Assembly: GCF_014205845.1 (NCBI RefSeq)
Contig: NZ_JACHCR010000016.1
Coordinates: 62,001-126,000, forward strand
Length of the DNA stretch: 64,000 nt
DNA from: Mucilaginibacter cryoferens
GTDB lineage: Bacteria > Bacteroidota > Bacteroidia > Sphingobacteriales > Sphingobacteriaceae
Reading direction: 5' to 3'
This document shows, piece after piece, positions 44,064 to 53,725 of this stretch. Within the stretch, counting starts at the first letter, position 1. Every line of letters starts with the position of its first letter. Position numbers and translations under genes: made by a program. The notes under the pieces were generated by a model. That model ran no database searches, was not told the origin of the DNA, and saw only the letters and a list, made by a program, of their open reading frames with translations.

Positions 44064-45014
44064 TTATATAACTTCGGCCATTTCAAGCACAATATCTTCT
44101 TTAATGGGCTGCGCTATCAAACCATTTATAGAAAAATGCATCTTTAAACATTCCAAAAAGTTTTGAATAGCGGGTGTTTGCTTAATTGTAGCGGCGTACC
44201 AGGTGCGTTGTGCAATAGAATGATGTAAGGGTTTTGTCACAATGTTGCGACCATTGAGGTATGGTTTCACTATCCAGTCGGCCATAACACTAATTCCGAG
44301 GCCCGCGTTTACCATCTCAATAGTAGCATCGGTGTAGTGAATACGGTGCAAAGTTTTGGGCCTTACCTGCTGTGCCTGGATGAGCGCTTCTATCACCGGC
44401 GTATCCTGGTAAGATGGATCATACAACGGTAAAATGAGCTCCTGATCCTGAAAATCTGTAACGTCTATAACGTCCTTTTTTGCCAGTGGATGATCGTTAC
44501 AGATCACCGCTACCAGCTGATCTTCGAAGATAGGATCGTACACAATTTTGGTGTTTATCATCTGCGTACGCACGATGCCAATATCCAGTTCGCCACGCAT
44601 CAAATACTCCAGCGGACGGCGCGTTGCATCCGATAAAATGTGGATATTGATATCAGGCCAGCGGTTTTTGTAATATTTGATGATGCCCGGCAACCAGTGA
44701 TAAGCCGTGTAACATTGCATGCTGATGGTAAGTTTTCCGGTTTTACCGTTCTTATAATTCTGGATATCTTCCTCCAAAGAATTGATCTCTGCGAGGATCT
44801 TTTCGGCACTCCGCAGGAAGCGGTAACCCTGCTCAGAAAGATGGAGTTTTTTGCCCTGCCGATGAAAAACTTCAATGTCCATTTCACGCTCTAATTCTTT
44901 CAATTGGTGGCTTAATGCCGACTGCGTTAAGTGCAAAGTTGCGGCCGCTTTGGTGAGCGATCCCTCCTTCGAAATGGTATCAACCAAACGGAAATGATGG
45001 AGTGCAATATTCAT
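44064..45014 (-). CDS. LysR family transcriptional regulator
   Basis: The 316-residue product has an N-terminal helix-turn-helix (GSLTKAAATLHLTQSALSHQLKELEREM, residues ~16-43), similar in wording to MetR-type regulators. A periplasmic-binding-like effector domain follows (LTISMQCYTAYHWLPGIIKYY and GELDIGIVRT). It is divergent from the RND efflux operon, and T-N11-A sites lie in the 91 bases between, so it very probably controls that operon and itself. The effector is unknown. Confidence 0.93.
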   Translation of the reverse strand: MNIALHHFRLVDTISKEGSLTKAAATLHLTQSALSHQLKELEREMDIEVFHRQGKKLHLSEQGYRFLRSAEKILAEINSLEEDIQNYKNGKTGKLTISMQCYTAYHWLPGIIKYYKNRWPDINIHILSDATRRPLEYLMRGELDIGIVRTQMINTKIVYDPIFEDQLVAVICNDHPLAKKDVIDVTDFQDQELILPLYDPSYQDTPVIEALIQAQQVRPKTLHRIHYTDATIEMVNAGLGISVMADWIVKPYLNGRNIVTKPLHHSIAQRTWYAATIKQTPAIQNFLECLKMHFSINGLIAQPIKEDIVLEMAEVI

Positions 45015-45016
45015 GT

Positions 45017-45062
45017 ATTAGTTTTTCTAATGATTATGACAAAATTAATTCATTTTTCTAAT
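45017..45062. promoter_or_regulatory. LysR-type binding sites between lysR and the efflux operon
   Basis: ATTAGTTTTTCTAAT (45017-45031) is a perfect 5-bp inverted repeat with a 5-base spacer and contains T-N11-A (T 45018, A 45030). A second half-site CTAAT lies at 45058-45062, exactly 31 bases (three helical turns) from the first. This is the standard layout of a LysR recognition site plus an activation site near the promoter. Confidence 0.7.
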
Positions 45063-45076
45063 ATATCCGATAAATC

Positions 45077-45084
45077 TACATTTG
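45077..45084 (+). promoter_or_regulatory. -7 element of the efflux operon
   Basis: TACATTTG matches TAnnTTTG exactly; TTTT lies at the -33 spacing (45053-45056), overlapping the second LysR half-site. The weak -33 box suits an activator-dependent promoter. Confidence 0.6.
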
Positions 45085-45105
45085 CAGTGTACAAATTACA
45101 CCACA

Positions 45106-46506
45106 ATGTTACAAATACCTTCAAAACAATTACTTCTGTTTTTAGGTGTTTTTTATGTCGTTCAGGCTCAGGCTCAGCAAAAAGTTCTCAATATCAAAGA
45201 TGCTGAACAAATGGCACTCGCTAATTACGGTACCATTAAGTCGAAAGCTAACCAGCTAAATGCTGCAAAGGCATATTTAAAAGAAACACGTACAGAGTAT
45301 CTACCAGATGTAAGCATCTCGGCACAACAAGACTACGGAACCGCCAATGGCCAAAACGGCCCGCTGTATGGTTATCATGGTTTATCAGTGGCATCATCGG
45401 GCCCTGCACTACCTAAGCAAAACTGGAACGCCGCCTTTGGTTCTCTTTACCTGAGCAACGTAAGCTGGGATTTTTTTAGCTTCGGCAAGGCCAAAGAGAG
45501 AGTTAAGGTACAAAGCAACGTGGTAAACCGCGAAGCAAGCGATCTTAACCAGGAGCAGTTTCAGCATCAGATTAGGGTGGCAAGCACTTATCTTAACCTG
45601 TTGGCTGCCCAGCAACTGCAAAAAGCACAAACCGATAACCTTAAACGCGCTATCGACCTGCAAACTGTAGTGGTTGCCCGTGTAAAAAACGGCCTTAACG
45701 CCGGCGTCGACTCGGCTTTGGCAAATGCCGAAGTATCAAACGCCAAAATTGCTTTAACCAATACCGATCAAACGGTACAGGAGCAAAGTAACCAGCTTTC
45801 TATTTATTTAGGTATCCCGGCACAGGAGTTTCAGCTGGATAGCGCCTTTATTACCAAGGCACCTACCGATTTAGCTGCACAAAGCGCCGTTTCTATTAAT
45901 GATCATCCTACGCTTCGCTATTTCCAAAACAGGTTGGGTGTAAGCGACGAACAGGTTAAATACCTTAAAACCTTCGCGCTGCCAACATTTAGTTTGTTTG
46001 GGGTTTACCAGGGCCGTGGTTCGGGCTTTAATGCCGATTACGTTACCAACCAAAACAGCTATAGCGGCAGCTATGGCGCAGGAGCCGATCCAACGCGGTA
46101 CAACTACCTGTTTGGTGTAGCTATGGTTTGGAATTTTACCACCATATTTAGAACGCATTACCAGGTACAATCGCAAAAATTTACCTCGGCACAGTATAAG
46201 AACGACTATGACCTAGTAGAACAGCAATTACAGGCACAGCAGGTACTGGCAGAAACCCGCATCAGCAATTCGCTTAAAAACTACAACGAAGTACCTGTTG
46301 AAGTAAAAGCAGCCGGGGATGCCTATACCCAAAAATACGCCCTATACAAAAACGGACTATCAAACATTGTTGATTTTACACAGGCGCTTTACACGCTAAA
46401 CCGTGCCGAGGTTGACAAGTACATAGCATCCAACAACGTATGGCAGGCCCTGCTTTACAAGGCAGCAGCTACCGGCGATTTTGGCTTATTCATCAATAAT
46501 TTTTAA
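45106..46506 (+). CDS. TolC-family outer membrane efflux protein
   Basis: From ATG 45106 the product has 466 residues with a signal peptide (~1-24). The two-fold TolC pattern is visible: KVLNIKDAEQMALANYGTIKSKANQLNAAKAYLKETRTEYLPDVS in the first half and LTLDELLTQ-like helices in the second (YNEVPVEVKAAGDAYTQKYALYKNGLSNIVDFTQALYTLNRAEVDKY). It forms the outer membrane channel. It is the first gene of the operon, ahead of the pump and the adaptor. Confidence 0.93.
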   Translation: MLQIPSKQLLLFLGVFYVVQAQAQQKVLNIKDAEQMALANYGTIKSKANQLNAAKAYLKETRTEYLPDVSISAQQDYGTANGQNGPLYGYHGLSVASSGPALPKQNWNAAFGSLYLSNVSWDFFSFGKAKERVKVQSNVVNREASDLNQEQFQHQIRVASTYLNLLAAQQLQKAQTDNLKRAIDLQTVVVARVKNGLNAGVDSALANAEVSNAKIALTNTDQTVQEQSNQLSIYLGIPAQEFQLDSAFITKAPTDLAAQSAVSINDHPTLRYFQNRLGVSDEQVKYLKTFALPTFSLFGVYQGRGSGFNADYVTNQNSYSGSYGAGADPTRYNYLFGVAMVWNFTTIFRTHYQVQSQKFTSAQYKNDYDLVEQQLQAQQVLAETRISNSLKNYNEVPVEVKAAGDAYTQKYALYKNGLSNIVDFTQALYTLNRAEVDKYIASNNVWQALLYKAAATGDFGLFINNF

Positions 46507-46525
46507 TAACAGATACACATATATA

Positions 46526-49500
46526 ATGGGAATGATAAAAGGGGCGCTTCAAAAACCAATTACCATATTGGTTATAGTAGCCGGGTTGTTTTTTTTCGGG
46601 ATAAATGCGGTACGTACCATCAAGATCGATATTTTTCCGGATCTTAACTTACCGGTTATCTATGTATCCCATCCTTACGGCGGTTTTACCCCAAACCAGA
46701 TGGAGGCTTACTTTGGTAAGCAATATGTTAACTTGTTGCTGTTTGTTTCGGGCGTTAAAAGTATCGAAACCAAAAACATACAGGGTTTAACATTAATAAA
46801 AGTAACTTTTTACGAGGGTACCAACATGGCCCAGGCCGCGGCCGAGGTAACGAGTTATACCAACCGGGCGCAGGCTTCCTTCCCGCAAGGGTCGCAGCCT
46901 CCGTTTATTTTGAGGTTTGATGCCTCTACATTACCGGTTGGTCAGTTAGTTTTAAGCAGCGCCACCCGTTCTAATAACGAGTTGCTGGATTATGCCCTGG
47001 TATATGTACGTTCGTCGTTTACATCAATACCTGGTTTGGTTGCGCCGGCTCCTTTTGGAGGTAACCAGCGTACCATTGTTATTAAGATAGATCCAAACGC
47101 GCTGCGTGCCCACAACCTAACGCCAGACCAGATTGTTGCCGCCCTGCGCGAAAACAACCAAAACACACCGGCAGGTAACGTACGTATTGGCGATTATAAC
47201 TACTTAGCACCATCAAACACCACCATTAAAAAGGTTGCAGACTTTGGCAATATCCCTTTGTATAAAAATGGCATACAAACCGTGTTTATGCACGATGTAG
47301 CCACTGTTGAAGATGCGGCGGATATAACTAACGGTTACGCATTAATTAACGGCAAACGGTCTGTATACCTGCCTATCACCAAGTCGGCAACGGCATCAAC
47401 CTGGGATGTGGTACAAAACTTAAAGAAGGCTATTCCCCGCTTCCAGGCGCTATTACCTCCCGATGTGAAATTGTCATTCGTATTTGATCAATCCATCTAT
47501 GTAATAAACGCTGTTAAAAGTTTGGCCGAAGAAGGAGCCATAGGCGCGGTACTTACCGGCTTAATGGTATTACTTTTCCTTGGCGACAGGCGCGGCGCGT
47601 TAATTGTAATATTAACTATCCCAACCTGTATCATCTCGGCTATATTTTTCCTGTCGCTGTTTCATCAAACCATCAACATCATGACGCTGAGCGGTCTTTC
47701 GCTGGCTATTGGTATCCTGGTAGATGAATCCACAGTTACTATCGAGAATATCCACCAGCACTTTGATATGGGCAAACCCAAGGCATTAGCCATCTGGGAT
47801 GCCTGTAAGGAAATCGCCTTCCCTAAATTACTGATCCTGTTTTGTATCCTGGCGGTATTTGCGCCGGCCTTTACCATGACGGGGATTCCGGGAGCATTGT
47901 TTTTGCCGCTGGCATTGGCCATCGGTTTCTCCATGATCATATCTTACCTGCTTGCCCAAACCTTTGTGCCTATTATGGCCAACTGGATGATGGTAAACAA
48001 ACACGAAGACCATAGCCATGCAGATGGTTTTGCTTTAGAGGACGAAGGTGAGCCCTGGGAACAAAAAGAAAAAGCCATGAAAAAGGCTTTGGAACATACA
48101 GAAGGTAAAGCAACCCGTTTTGATAAGTTTAGGGACAGCTTTATGGTATTGATGGATAAGATGCTGCCCCGGCGTAAATTACTGGTTACCGTGTACGTAA
48201 TTGGCGCGTTTGGCTTAGCTTTTTTACTATTTAACATTATTGGCAGGGATGTATTGCCAAAAGTAAACTCGGGCACGTTCCAGGTACGTTTACGCGCACC
48301 GGATGGTACCCGTTTAGAGCGTACCGAAGTTGTGGCCATTAAAGCACAGGATATACTGGGGCAGATAGTTGGTAAAAACAATATTGCCATTACCTCTACA
48401 TTTGTAGGTTCGCACCCATCTTCATTCTCTACCAACCCTATATACTTGTTTATGGCAGGTCCGCAGGAAGCCGTAATGCAAGTAAGTTTAGCTGAAGATT
48501 ATAAGGTAAACCTGGATGATTTGAAAGAAAAATTCAGGTACCAGGTAGCTAAACAATTACCGGGCATAAAACTTTCTTTTGAGCCGATAGAGCTTACCGA
48601 TAAAATTTTGAGCCAGGGATCGCCTACCCCAATTGAGATAGCTTTATCGGGCAAAAACAAAAAACAAAACCAGGAGTATGCCTTTAAGGTGCTTGATAAA
48701 CTAAAAGAGATCAAATACCTGCGCGACGCGCAGATAGGACAATCATTTAACTACCCTACTATCGATATTAATATCGACAGGCAACGGGCGGCACAATTGG
48801 GTGTTGGTTTAAATGATATATCACGGTCGTTAGTTGCCTCTACATCATCATCAAGATTCACCGAAAAAAATAACTGGATTGATGAAAAAGCAGGTTTAAG
48901 TTACCAGGTGCAGGTACAGGTACCAGAGTACCAGATGGCGAGCCTTAACGATATCAGGGAGATTCCGGTATCGGCCGATAGAGCCCGCCCGGTATTGGGT
49001 GATGTTGCCGACGTTAAAACAGGCGTATCTAATGGCGAAAATGATAATATTGGAGCCATCCCTACCCTATCTGTTACCGCCAACATCAACAAAAAAGATT
49101 TGGGCACCGCCACAGATGATGTGCAAAAAGCTATCGCCTCTTTAGGCGCACTGCCCCGTGGCTTAACAATTGAGCTGCGTGGGATGAGCCAGACATTAAC
49201 AGCTACGCTGGATAGCTTACAATCGGGACTGATAGTAGCCATTTTGGTTATCTTCCTCATGTTGGCGGCCAACTTCCAATCGTTTAAAATGTCGCTCGTG
49301 GTATTATCTACTGTACCGGCTGTATTGTTTGGATCGCTGTTCCTGGTAAAAATTACCGGTGCTACATTAAACTTACAATCATACATGGGTATGATCATGT
49401 CTGTAGGTGTATCCATCTCTAACGCGGTGTTATTGATAACCAATGCCGAAGAACTACGCATGCACAACGGCGATGCCTTAAAATCGGCCCGCGAAGCCGT

Positions 49501-49771
49501 TGCCTTGCGTTTGCGTCCAATTTTGATGACCAGTTTGGCCATGATAGTTGGTATGATTCCGATGGCATCTGGCTTAGGCGAGGGTGGCGATCAAACATCG
49601 CCATTAGGTCGCGCAGTTATTGGCGGGCTTATAGCCTCAACCTTTGCAGCATTGCTTATATTACCATTGGTTTTTGCCTGGGTACAAGGTAATACCACCA
49701 CCCAATCTGTTTCATTAGACCCTGAAGATAAAGAAAGTAAATTTTATGTCCCTTTGCATCATCATGAATAA
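46526..49771 (+). CDS. RND-family efflux pump, inner membrane transporter
   Basis: From ATG 46526 the product has 1081 residues. The AcrB-type layout has a first membrane helix, a long periplasmic loop, five to six central membrane helices, a second periplasmic loop and the C-terminal membrane bundle. The TM4 charged motif reads GILVDESTVTIENIH where many pumps have VDDA or VDEA. The central loop holds a His/Glu-rich stretch (KHEDHSHADGFALEDEGEPWEQKEKAM). It exports small toxic molecules by proton antiport; the substrate is unknown. It lies 19 bases after tolC and overlaps the adaptor gene by 8 bases. Confidence 0.95.
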   Translation: MGMIKGALQKPITILVIVAGLFFFGINAVRTIKIDIFPDLNLPVIYVSHPYGGFTPNQMEAYFGKQYVNLLLFVSGVKSIETKNIQGLTLIKVTFYEGTNMAQAAAEVTSYTNRAQASFPQGSQPPFILRFDASTLPVGQLVLSSATRSNNELLDYALVYVRSSFTSIPGLVAPAPFGGNQRTIVIKIDPNALRAHNLTPDQIVAALRENNQNTPAGNVRIGDYNYLAPSNTTIKKVADFGNIPLYKNGIQTVFMHDVATVEDAADITNGYALINGKRSVYLPITKSATASTWDVVQNLKKAIPRFQALLPPDVKLSFVFDQSIYVINAVKSLAEEGAIGAVLTGLMVLLFLGDRRGALIVILTIPTCIISAIFFLSLFHQTINIMTLSGLSLAIGILVDESTVTIENIHQHFDMGKPKALAIWDACKEIAFPKLLILFCILAVFAPAFTMTGIPGALFLPLALAIGFSMIISYLLAQTFVPIMANWMMVNKHEDHSHADGFALEDEGEPWEQKEKAMKKALEHTEGKATRFDKFRDSFMVLMDKMLPRRKLLVTVYVIGAFGLAFLLFNIIGRDVLPKVNSGTFQVRLRAPDGTRLERTEVVAIKAQDILGQIVGKNNIAITSTFVGSHPSSFSTNPIYLFMAGPQEAVMQVSLAEDYKVNLDDLKEKFRYQVAKQLPGIKLSFEPIELTDKILSQGSPTPIEIALSGKNKKQNQEYAFKVLDKLKEIKYLRDAQIGQSFNYPTIDINIDRQRAAQLGVGLNDISRSLVASTSSSRFTEKNNWIDEKAGLSYQVQVQVPEYQMASLNDIREIPVSADRARPVLGDVADVKTGVSNGENDNIGAIPTLSVTANINKKDLGTATDDVQKAIASLGALPRGLTIELRGMSQTLTATLDSLQSGLIVAILVIFLMLAANFQSFKMSLVVLSTVPAVLFGSLFLVKITGATLNLQSYMGMIMSVGVSISNAVLLITNAEELRMHNGDALKSAREAVALRLRPILMTSLAMIVGMIPMASGLGEGGDQTSPLGRAVIGGLIASTFAALLILPLVFAWVQGNTTTQSVSLDPEDKESKFYVPLHHHE

Positions 49772-50891
49772 ATTTAAAAGTAAATCGATACTGATACTTG
49801 CCGCTTTTGCTATTGCTGTAAGCTCATTGAGTGCATGCCACTCAGACGATAAAGACAAAAAAGAACAAGAAGCCGAAGAGCAAACACAAGAAGCAGCAGA
49901 AAATCCTACTGTTGAGCTTGTGCCGGTAACCAAGGGCAAACTAAGCAACAGCATTGCCATTCCGGGCGAGCTGATACCTTATCAACAGGTTGATCTGTAT
50001 GCAAAGGTAAACAGCTATGTAAAAAAACTTTTGGTTGATATAGGGTCACAAGTGCATGCAGGGCAGTTGCTTGTTGTACTGGAAGCCCCAGAGATAAACT
50101 CTCAGCTTGCCGGTGCGCAATCACGTATTAAACAATACGAAGCAGTTTACTTTGCCAGCAAAGCTACATACGATAGATTAGTAAGCACCAGCAAAACTCC
50201 TGGTACCATTTCATTAAATGACCTAGAACAGGCAGAAGCTAAAAAGAACGCCGACATGGCCAACGTAGAAGCCGCTAAATCGGCCTTAAAAGAGGTATCG
50301 GCTAACCTGGCTTACCTGGAGATACGAGCACCGTTTGACGGCGTTATAACCAGCCGTAACGTAAACCTTGGAGCCTATGTTGGTCCGGGTGGCAAGGGAA
50401 CCGATCCGCTGTTTACCCTTCAGGATCAAAACAGGCTGCGTTTGGTAGTATCTATACCAGAAAACTATACCGGTTCGTTAAGCAGCAAAAGCGAAGTGGA
50501 TTTCACGGTAAAAGCTTTGCCAAACGAGAAATTTACCGCACAGGTAAAACGTATGGCCGGCGCGCTCGACGAAAAGCTAAGGGCCGAACGCCTGGAAATG
50601 GATGTATATAACAAAAGCAAAAAGTTATTGCCCCACATGTTTGCCGAGGTTAACGTACCCCTGCCAGCTGGCGACAGTACTTTTGTTGTGCCTAAAACCG
50701 CTGTGGTAACATCTACCGAAAGGGTATTTGTGATTAAAGTTGTAAATGATAAAGCCCAATGGGTAGATGTAAAAAAAGGCATCACCAATGGCGATATGGT
50801 AGAGATCTTCGGCGGTTTAAAAGCCGACGACCAACTTGTTAAAATAGCCAGCGAAGAGGTAAGAGACGGCGCTACCGTAAAGAAAAAATAA
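49764..50891 (+). CDS. RND efflux periplasmic adaptor (membrane fusion protein)
   Basis: From ATG 49764 the product has 375 residues. It is a lipoprotein: lipobox LSAC with Cys25. The first ~50 mature residues are highly acidic. Then come a biotinyl-lipoyl half (VDLYAKVNSYVKKLLVDIGSQVHAGQLLVVLEAPE), a coiled-coil hairpin, the return half (YLEIRAPFDGVITSRNVNLGAYV), and beta-barrel and membrane-proximal domains. It bridges pump and channel. Its ATG overlaps the pump stop by 8 bases, so it is coupled. A terminator follows at 50934. Confidence 0.95.
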   Translation: MNKFKSKSILILAAFAIAVSSLSACHSDDKDKKEQEAEEQTQEAAENPTVELVPVTKGKLSNSIAIPGELIPYQQVDLYAKVNSYVKKLLVDIGSQVHAGQLLVVLEAPEINSQLAGAQSRIKQYEAVYFASKATYDRLVSTSKTPGTISLNDLEQAEAKKNADMANVEAAKSALKEVSANLAYLEIRAPFDGVITSRNVNLGAYVGPGGKGTDPLFTLQDQNRLRLVVSIPENYTGSLSSKSEVDFTVKALPNEKFTAQVKRMAGALDEKLRAERLEMDVYNKSKKLLPHMFAEVNVPLPAGDSTFVVPKTAVVTSTERVFVIKVVNDKAQWVDVKKGITNGDMVEIFGGLKADDQLVKIASEEVRDGATVKKK

Positions 50892-50933
50892 GCCCATGAT
50901 GGGTGATTGAAGGAGTTTATGTTTTTTCTATAT

Positions 50934-50966
50934 ATCCCGTTTTGCGAAAGCAAGGCGGGATTTTTT
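50934..50966 (+). terminator. terminator of the efflux operon
   Basis: ATCCCG and CGGGAT arms with an inner TTGC/GCAA stem around GAAA, followed by TTTTTT. It starts 43 bases after the adaptor stop. Confidence 0.85.
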
Positions 50967-51121
50967 GTTTAGGGGGATCAGCGGTTATTTACAATACCAT
51001 CATAATGCTGATTGCAAAATCCGGGGACTCTGAAAGAGAAATGACATTATTTGAACTTTGAGATCCTGAATGGTAAAATTTAGGGGAAAATTCTGAAGGA
51101 GAAATAACAATATAAAGCTAT

Positions 51122-51513
51122 GTCATTGCGCGACAGCGTGGCAACCGGAGGGAACCCAGAAAAAACAGTAATGACATCCTAAAAAGACCGTCCTTGCGAG
51201 GAGGTACGACGAAGCAATCCCCGACTTACAGAGTAGCTGTGCAAATCCGCCCTGTATTTTGGGGATTGCTTCGTCGTACCTCCTTATAATGACATGCTTT
51301 TAAAGTATTGATTATCAGTGTGTGTTTTTTCAAGCACAACACCATCGCCGCCGTCATTGCGAGGTACGAAGCAATCCCCGACTTACAGAGTCGCTATGCA
51401 AATCAGCCCTGTAAGTCGGGGATTGCTTCGTCGTACCTCCTCGCAAGGACGGTCTTTTTAGGATGTCATTACTGTTTTTTCTGGGTTACCCCCGGTTGTC
51501 ACTCGCAATGACG
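51122..51513. repeat. two-unit nested palindrome element with 77-bp perfect arms
   Basis: The arm at 51155-51231 is an exact reverse complement of 51409-51485 over 77 bases (starting CCCAGAAAAAACAGTAATGA). Between them lie two palindromic units (starting ~51190 and ~51353) of the same family as the array at 36.9-37.6 kb. The outermost ends GTCATTGCG and CGCAATGAC also pair. It lies in the 896-bp gap between the convergent efflux and ribosomal operons. Confidence 0.9.
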
Positions 51514-51730
51514 GCGGCGAGAGTATTGAGTATAAAAAAATAAGTTGATAATCAACAACTTACAATTATGTCATTATAAGGAACGCAGCAATGACAAATG
51601 TTTTTAAAGATGTCATGGGTAACTACGAAAGATGACAAACTTGAATAATATCATTCCACTTTAGAGTTCCCGGATTGTAACCGCCAGGATGACACAACCT
51701 TAAGGGACACCGCACAAATCACAACGCACA

Positions 51731-51766
51731 AAAAAACGCCCTGCTCGAAAGAACAGGGCGTTTTTT
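51731..51766. terminator. terminator of the ribosomal operon
   Basis: AAAAAACGCCCTG (51731-51743) pairs with CAGGGCGTTTTTT (51754-51766), loop around CTCGAAAGAA. A- and T-runs make it bidirectional, but it sits 21 bases after the rplQ stop on the minus strand. Confidence 0.88.
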
Positions 51767-51787
51767 ATATCGGAAAAGAGGAATTAA

Positions 51788-52330
51788 TTATTCTCCTTTT
51801 TCTTCTGTTTCTGGAGCGTTTGCTGCAGGAGCTTCAGCAACTGGTGCTTTAGTTTCTTCAACAACTACTGCTTCTTCGGCTGCAACTGGTGCTGCTGTTT
51901 TAGCTTTTACAGAACCACCACGACGACGGGTTGATTTTTTAGCTGCTGCTGCAGTATCAACACCATAAACAGTGTTGTAATCAACTAACTCAATGATCGC
52001 CATTTCGGCGTTATCGCCTAAACGGTTCTCTAATTTAATGATACGGGTGTAACCACCTGGACGGTTAGCTATTTTCTCAGCGATCTCGCGGAAAAGGATA
52101 GTTGTTGCGTCTTTATCTTGCAGGTAGCTAAACACTGTACGACGAGAGTGTGTAGTATCGTTTTTTGATTTTGTTAAAAGTGGCTCAACATAACCGCGTA
52201 AAACTTTTGCTTTAGCTAATGTTGTAGTGATGCGCTTGTGTAAGATAAGCGAAGTTGCCATGTTCGACAGCATCGCTTTGCGATGGCTGGTAGTACGGCC
52301 TAAGTGATTGTTTTTTTTTCCGTGTCTCAT
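51788..52330 (-). CDS. rplQ: 50S ribosomal protein L17 with C-terminal extension
   Basis: The 180-residue product begins [20 protein letters not shown], the L17 signature; typical L17 proteins have ~120-130 residues. The last ~50 residues are a low-complexity tail, first basic ([14 protein letters not shown]) then Ala/Glu-rich ([19 protein letters not shown]). Similar tails occur in other Bacteroidota. It is the last gene of the ribosomal operon, followed by a strong terminator. Confidence 0.96.
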   Translation of the reverse strand: MRHGKKNNHLGRTTSHRKAMLSNMATSLILHKRITTTLAKAKVLRGYVEPLLTKSKNDTTHSRRTVFSYLQDKDATTILFREIAEKIANRPGGYTRIIKLENRLGDNAEMAIIELVDYNTVYGVDTAAAAKKSTRRRGGSVKAKTAAPVAAEEAVVVEETKAPVAEAPAANAPETEEKGE

Positions 52331-52545
52331 TGTTATTAAATTATTTCACGTGCATACCGTCTGGTGATTAACTCAAACCTTCGGAATTATGCCTTCGCTA
52401 TTTTTATTAGATTTGAGATGTTAGATTTGAGATATGAGACAAAATGCTCAGCAATCAATTCCTGATCCCGTTTATTGTTAAATAAAAAATGTTAGATTTT
52501 AAGAGCGAGAATAATCTCATGTCTCAAAATCTAACATCTCTTACC
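52331..52545. repeat. inverted repeat in the rpoA-rplQ gap
   Basis: GAGATGTTAGATTTGAGA (near 52415-52432) is mirrored by TCTCAAAATCTAACATCTC (52522-52540). The gap is 215 bases, long for a ribosomal operon. Related repeats lie in the rpsD-rpoA gap. Confidence 0.75.
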
Positions 52546-53538
52546 TTATTCTTCGTCTAACTTAAATTTAGACAGGTTCATACCAAAAGATAAGCCTTTT
52601 GATTTAACCAGGTCCTGAATTTCAGTTAATGATTTTTTACCAAAGTTTCTGAATTTCAACATATCAGCAACATCATACGATACTAAATCGGCAAGGCTAC
52701 GGATATCTGCAGCTTTAAGGCAATTTAATGCACGTACAGAAAGGTCAAGATCAACTAATTCTGTTTTAAGGATCTTACGCATGTGTAAAATTTCCTCATC
52801 AACTTCTTTAGTTTCTTCCTTAGCCTGAGCCTCAAGCATCATGTTCTCATCGCTGAACAACATAAAGTGCTGGATAAGGATCTTTGCAGCTTCCTTTAAA
52901 GCATCTTCAGGATGAACAGATCCATCGGTAGCAATATCCAATACTAATTTCTCATAGTCGGTTTTTTGCTCAACACGATAGTTTTCGATGGTATATTTAA
53001 CGTTCTTTATCGGCGTAAATATAGAGTCGATAGCGATAACGCCAACATTTGCATCAGGGTTTTTGTTCTCTTCGCTTGGAACGTAACCACGGCCTTTACC
53101 AACTGTAAGCTCAATTTCAAGCGTTACAGATGAGTCCATGTTACATAAAACCAGATCAGGATTTAATACTGTAAAGTTGTTAGAGAACTTTGTGATGTCT
53201 CCGGCTTTAAAAGCATCCTGGCCATTTATAATAACAAATATTTTCTCGTTGTCGCCAGATTCACCAGTCTTTTTAAAACGAACTTGTTTAAGGTTCAAGA
53301 TGATTTCGGTTACGTCTTCAACAACACCTTTGATGGTTGAAAACTCATGCGTTACTCCTGAGAAACGTACAGAAGTAATTGCATAACCTTCGAGTGATGA
53401 AAGTAAGATACGACGTAGAGCATTACCAATGGTTACACCAAAACCTGGTTCTAACGGACGAAATTCAAACGTACCATCAAAATCATTTGCTTTTTGCATG
53501 ATAACCTTGTCTGGTTTTTGAAATGCTAAAATTGCCAT
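52546..53538 (-). CDS. rpoA: RNA polymerase alpha subunit
   Basis: The 330-residue product has the alpha N-terminal dimerisation domain ([27 protein letters not shown]), the insert domain, and a C-terminal domain with [23 protein letters not shown] and GKKSLTEI. Length and motifs are normal. It is placed in the alpha operon after rpsD, as in most bacteria. Confidence 0.98.
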   Translation of the reverse strand: MAILAFQKPDKVIMQKANDFDGTFEFRPLEPGFGVTIGNALRRILLSSLEGYAITSVRFSGVTHEFSTIKGVVEDVTEIILNLKQVRFKKTGESGDNEKIFVIINGQDAFKAGDITKFSNNFTVLNPDLVLCNMDSSVTLEIELTVGKGRGYVPSEENKNPDANVGVIAIDSIFTPIKNVKYTIENYRVEQKTDYEKLVLDIATDGSVHPEDALKEAAKILIQHFMLFSDENMMLEAQAKEETKEVDEEILHMRKILKTELVDLDLSVRALNCLKAADIRSLADLVSYDVADMLKFRNFGKKSLTEIQDLVKSKGLSFGMNLSKFKLDEE

Positions 53539-53725
53539 TTATATCCTTTATTTATTGTTTACTTGATTATAGATTTGAGATGTGAGATTTGAGGTGTGAG
53601 ACTTTACTCACGTTATTCCGAAATCCTATATCTAAACTCTCTTACTTATTTCCTATTGCAATTATATGAAACCAGAAAAGAGATTTGAAAAAAACTCTCA
53701 AATCTCATATCTTATGTCTCATATC
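53539..53725. repeat. inverted repeat in the rpsD-rpoA gap
   Basis: AGATTTGAGATGTGAGATTTGAG near 53572-53594 is mirrored by CTCTCAAATCTCATATCTTA near 53694-53713. Same family as the rpoA-rplQ gap repeat. Confidence 0.75.

Noticed and set aside
48901..49542. 213-codon minus-strand frame opposite the RND pump gene
   Set aside because: It is a shadow of the conserved C-terminal half of the pump, with no start context or family pattern.
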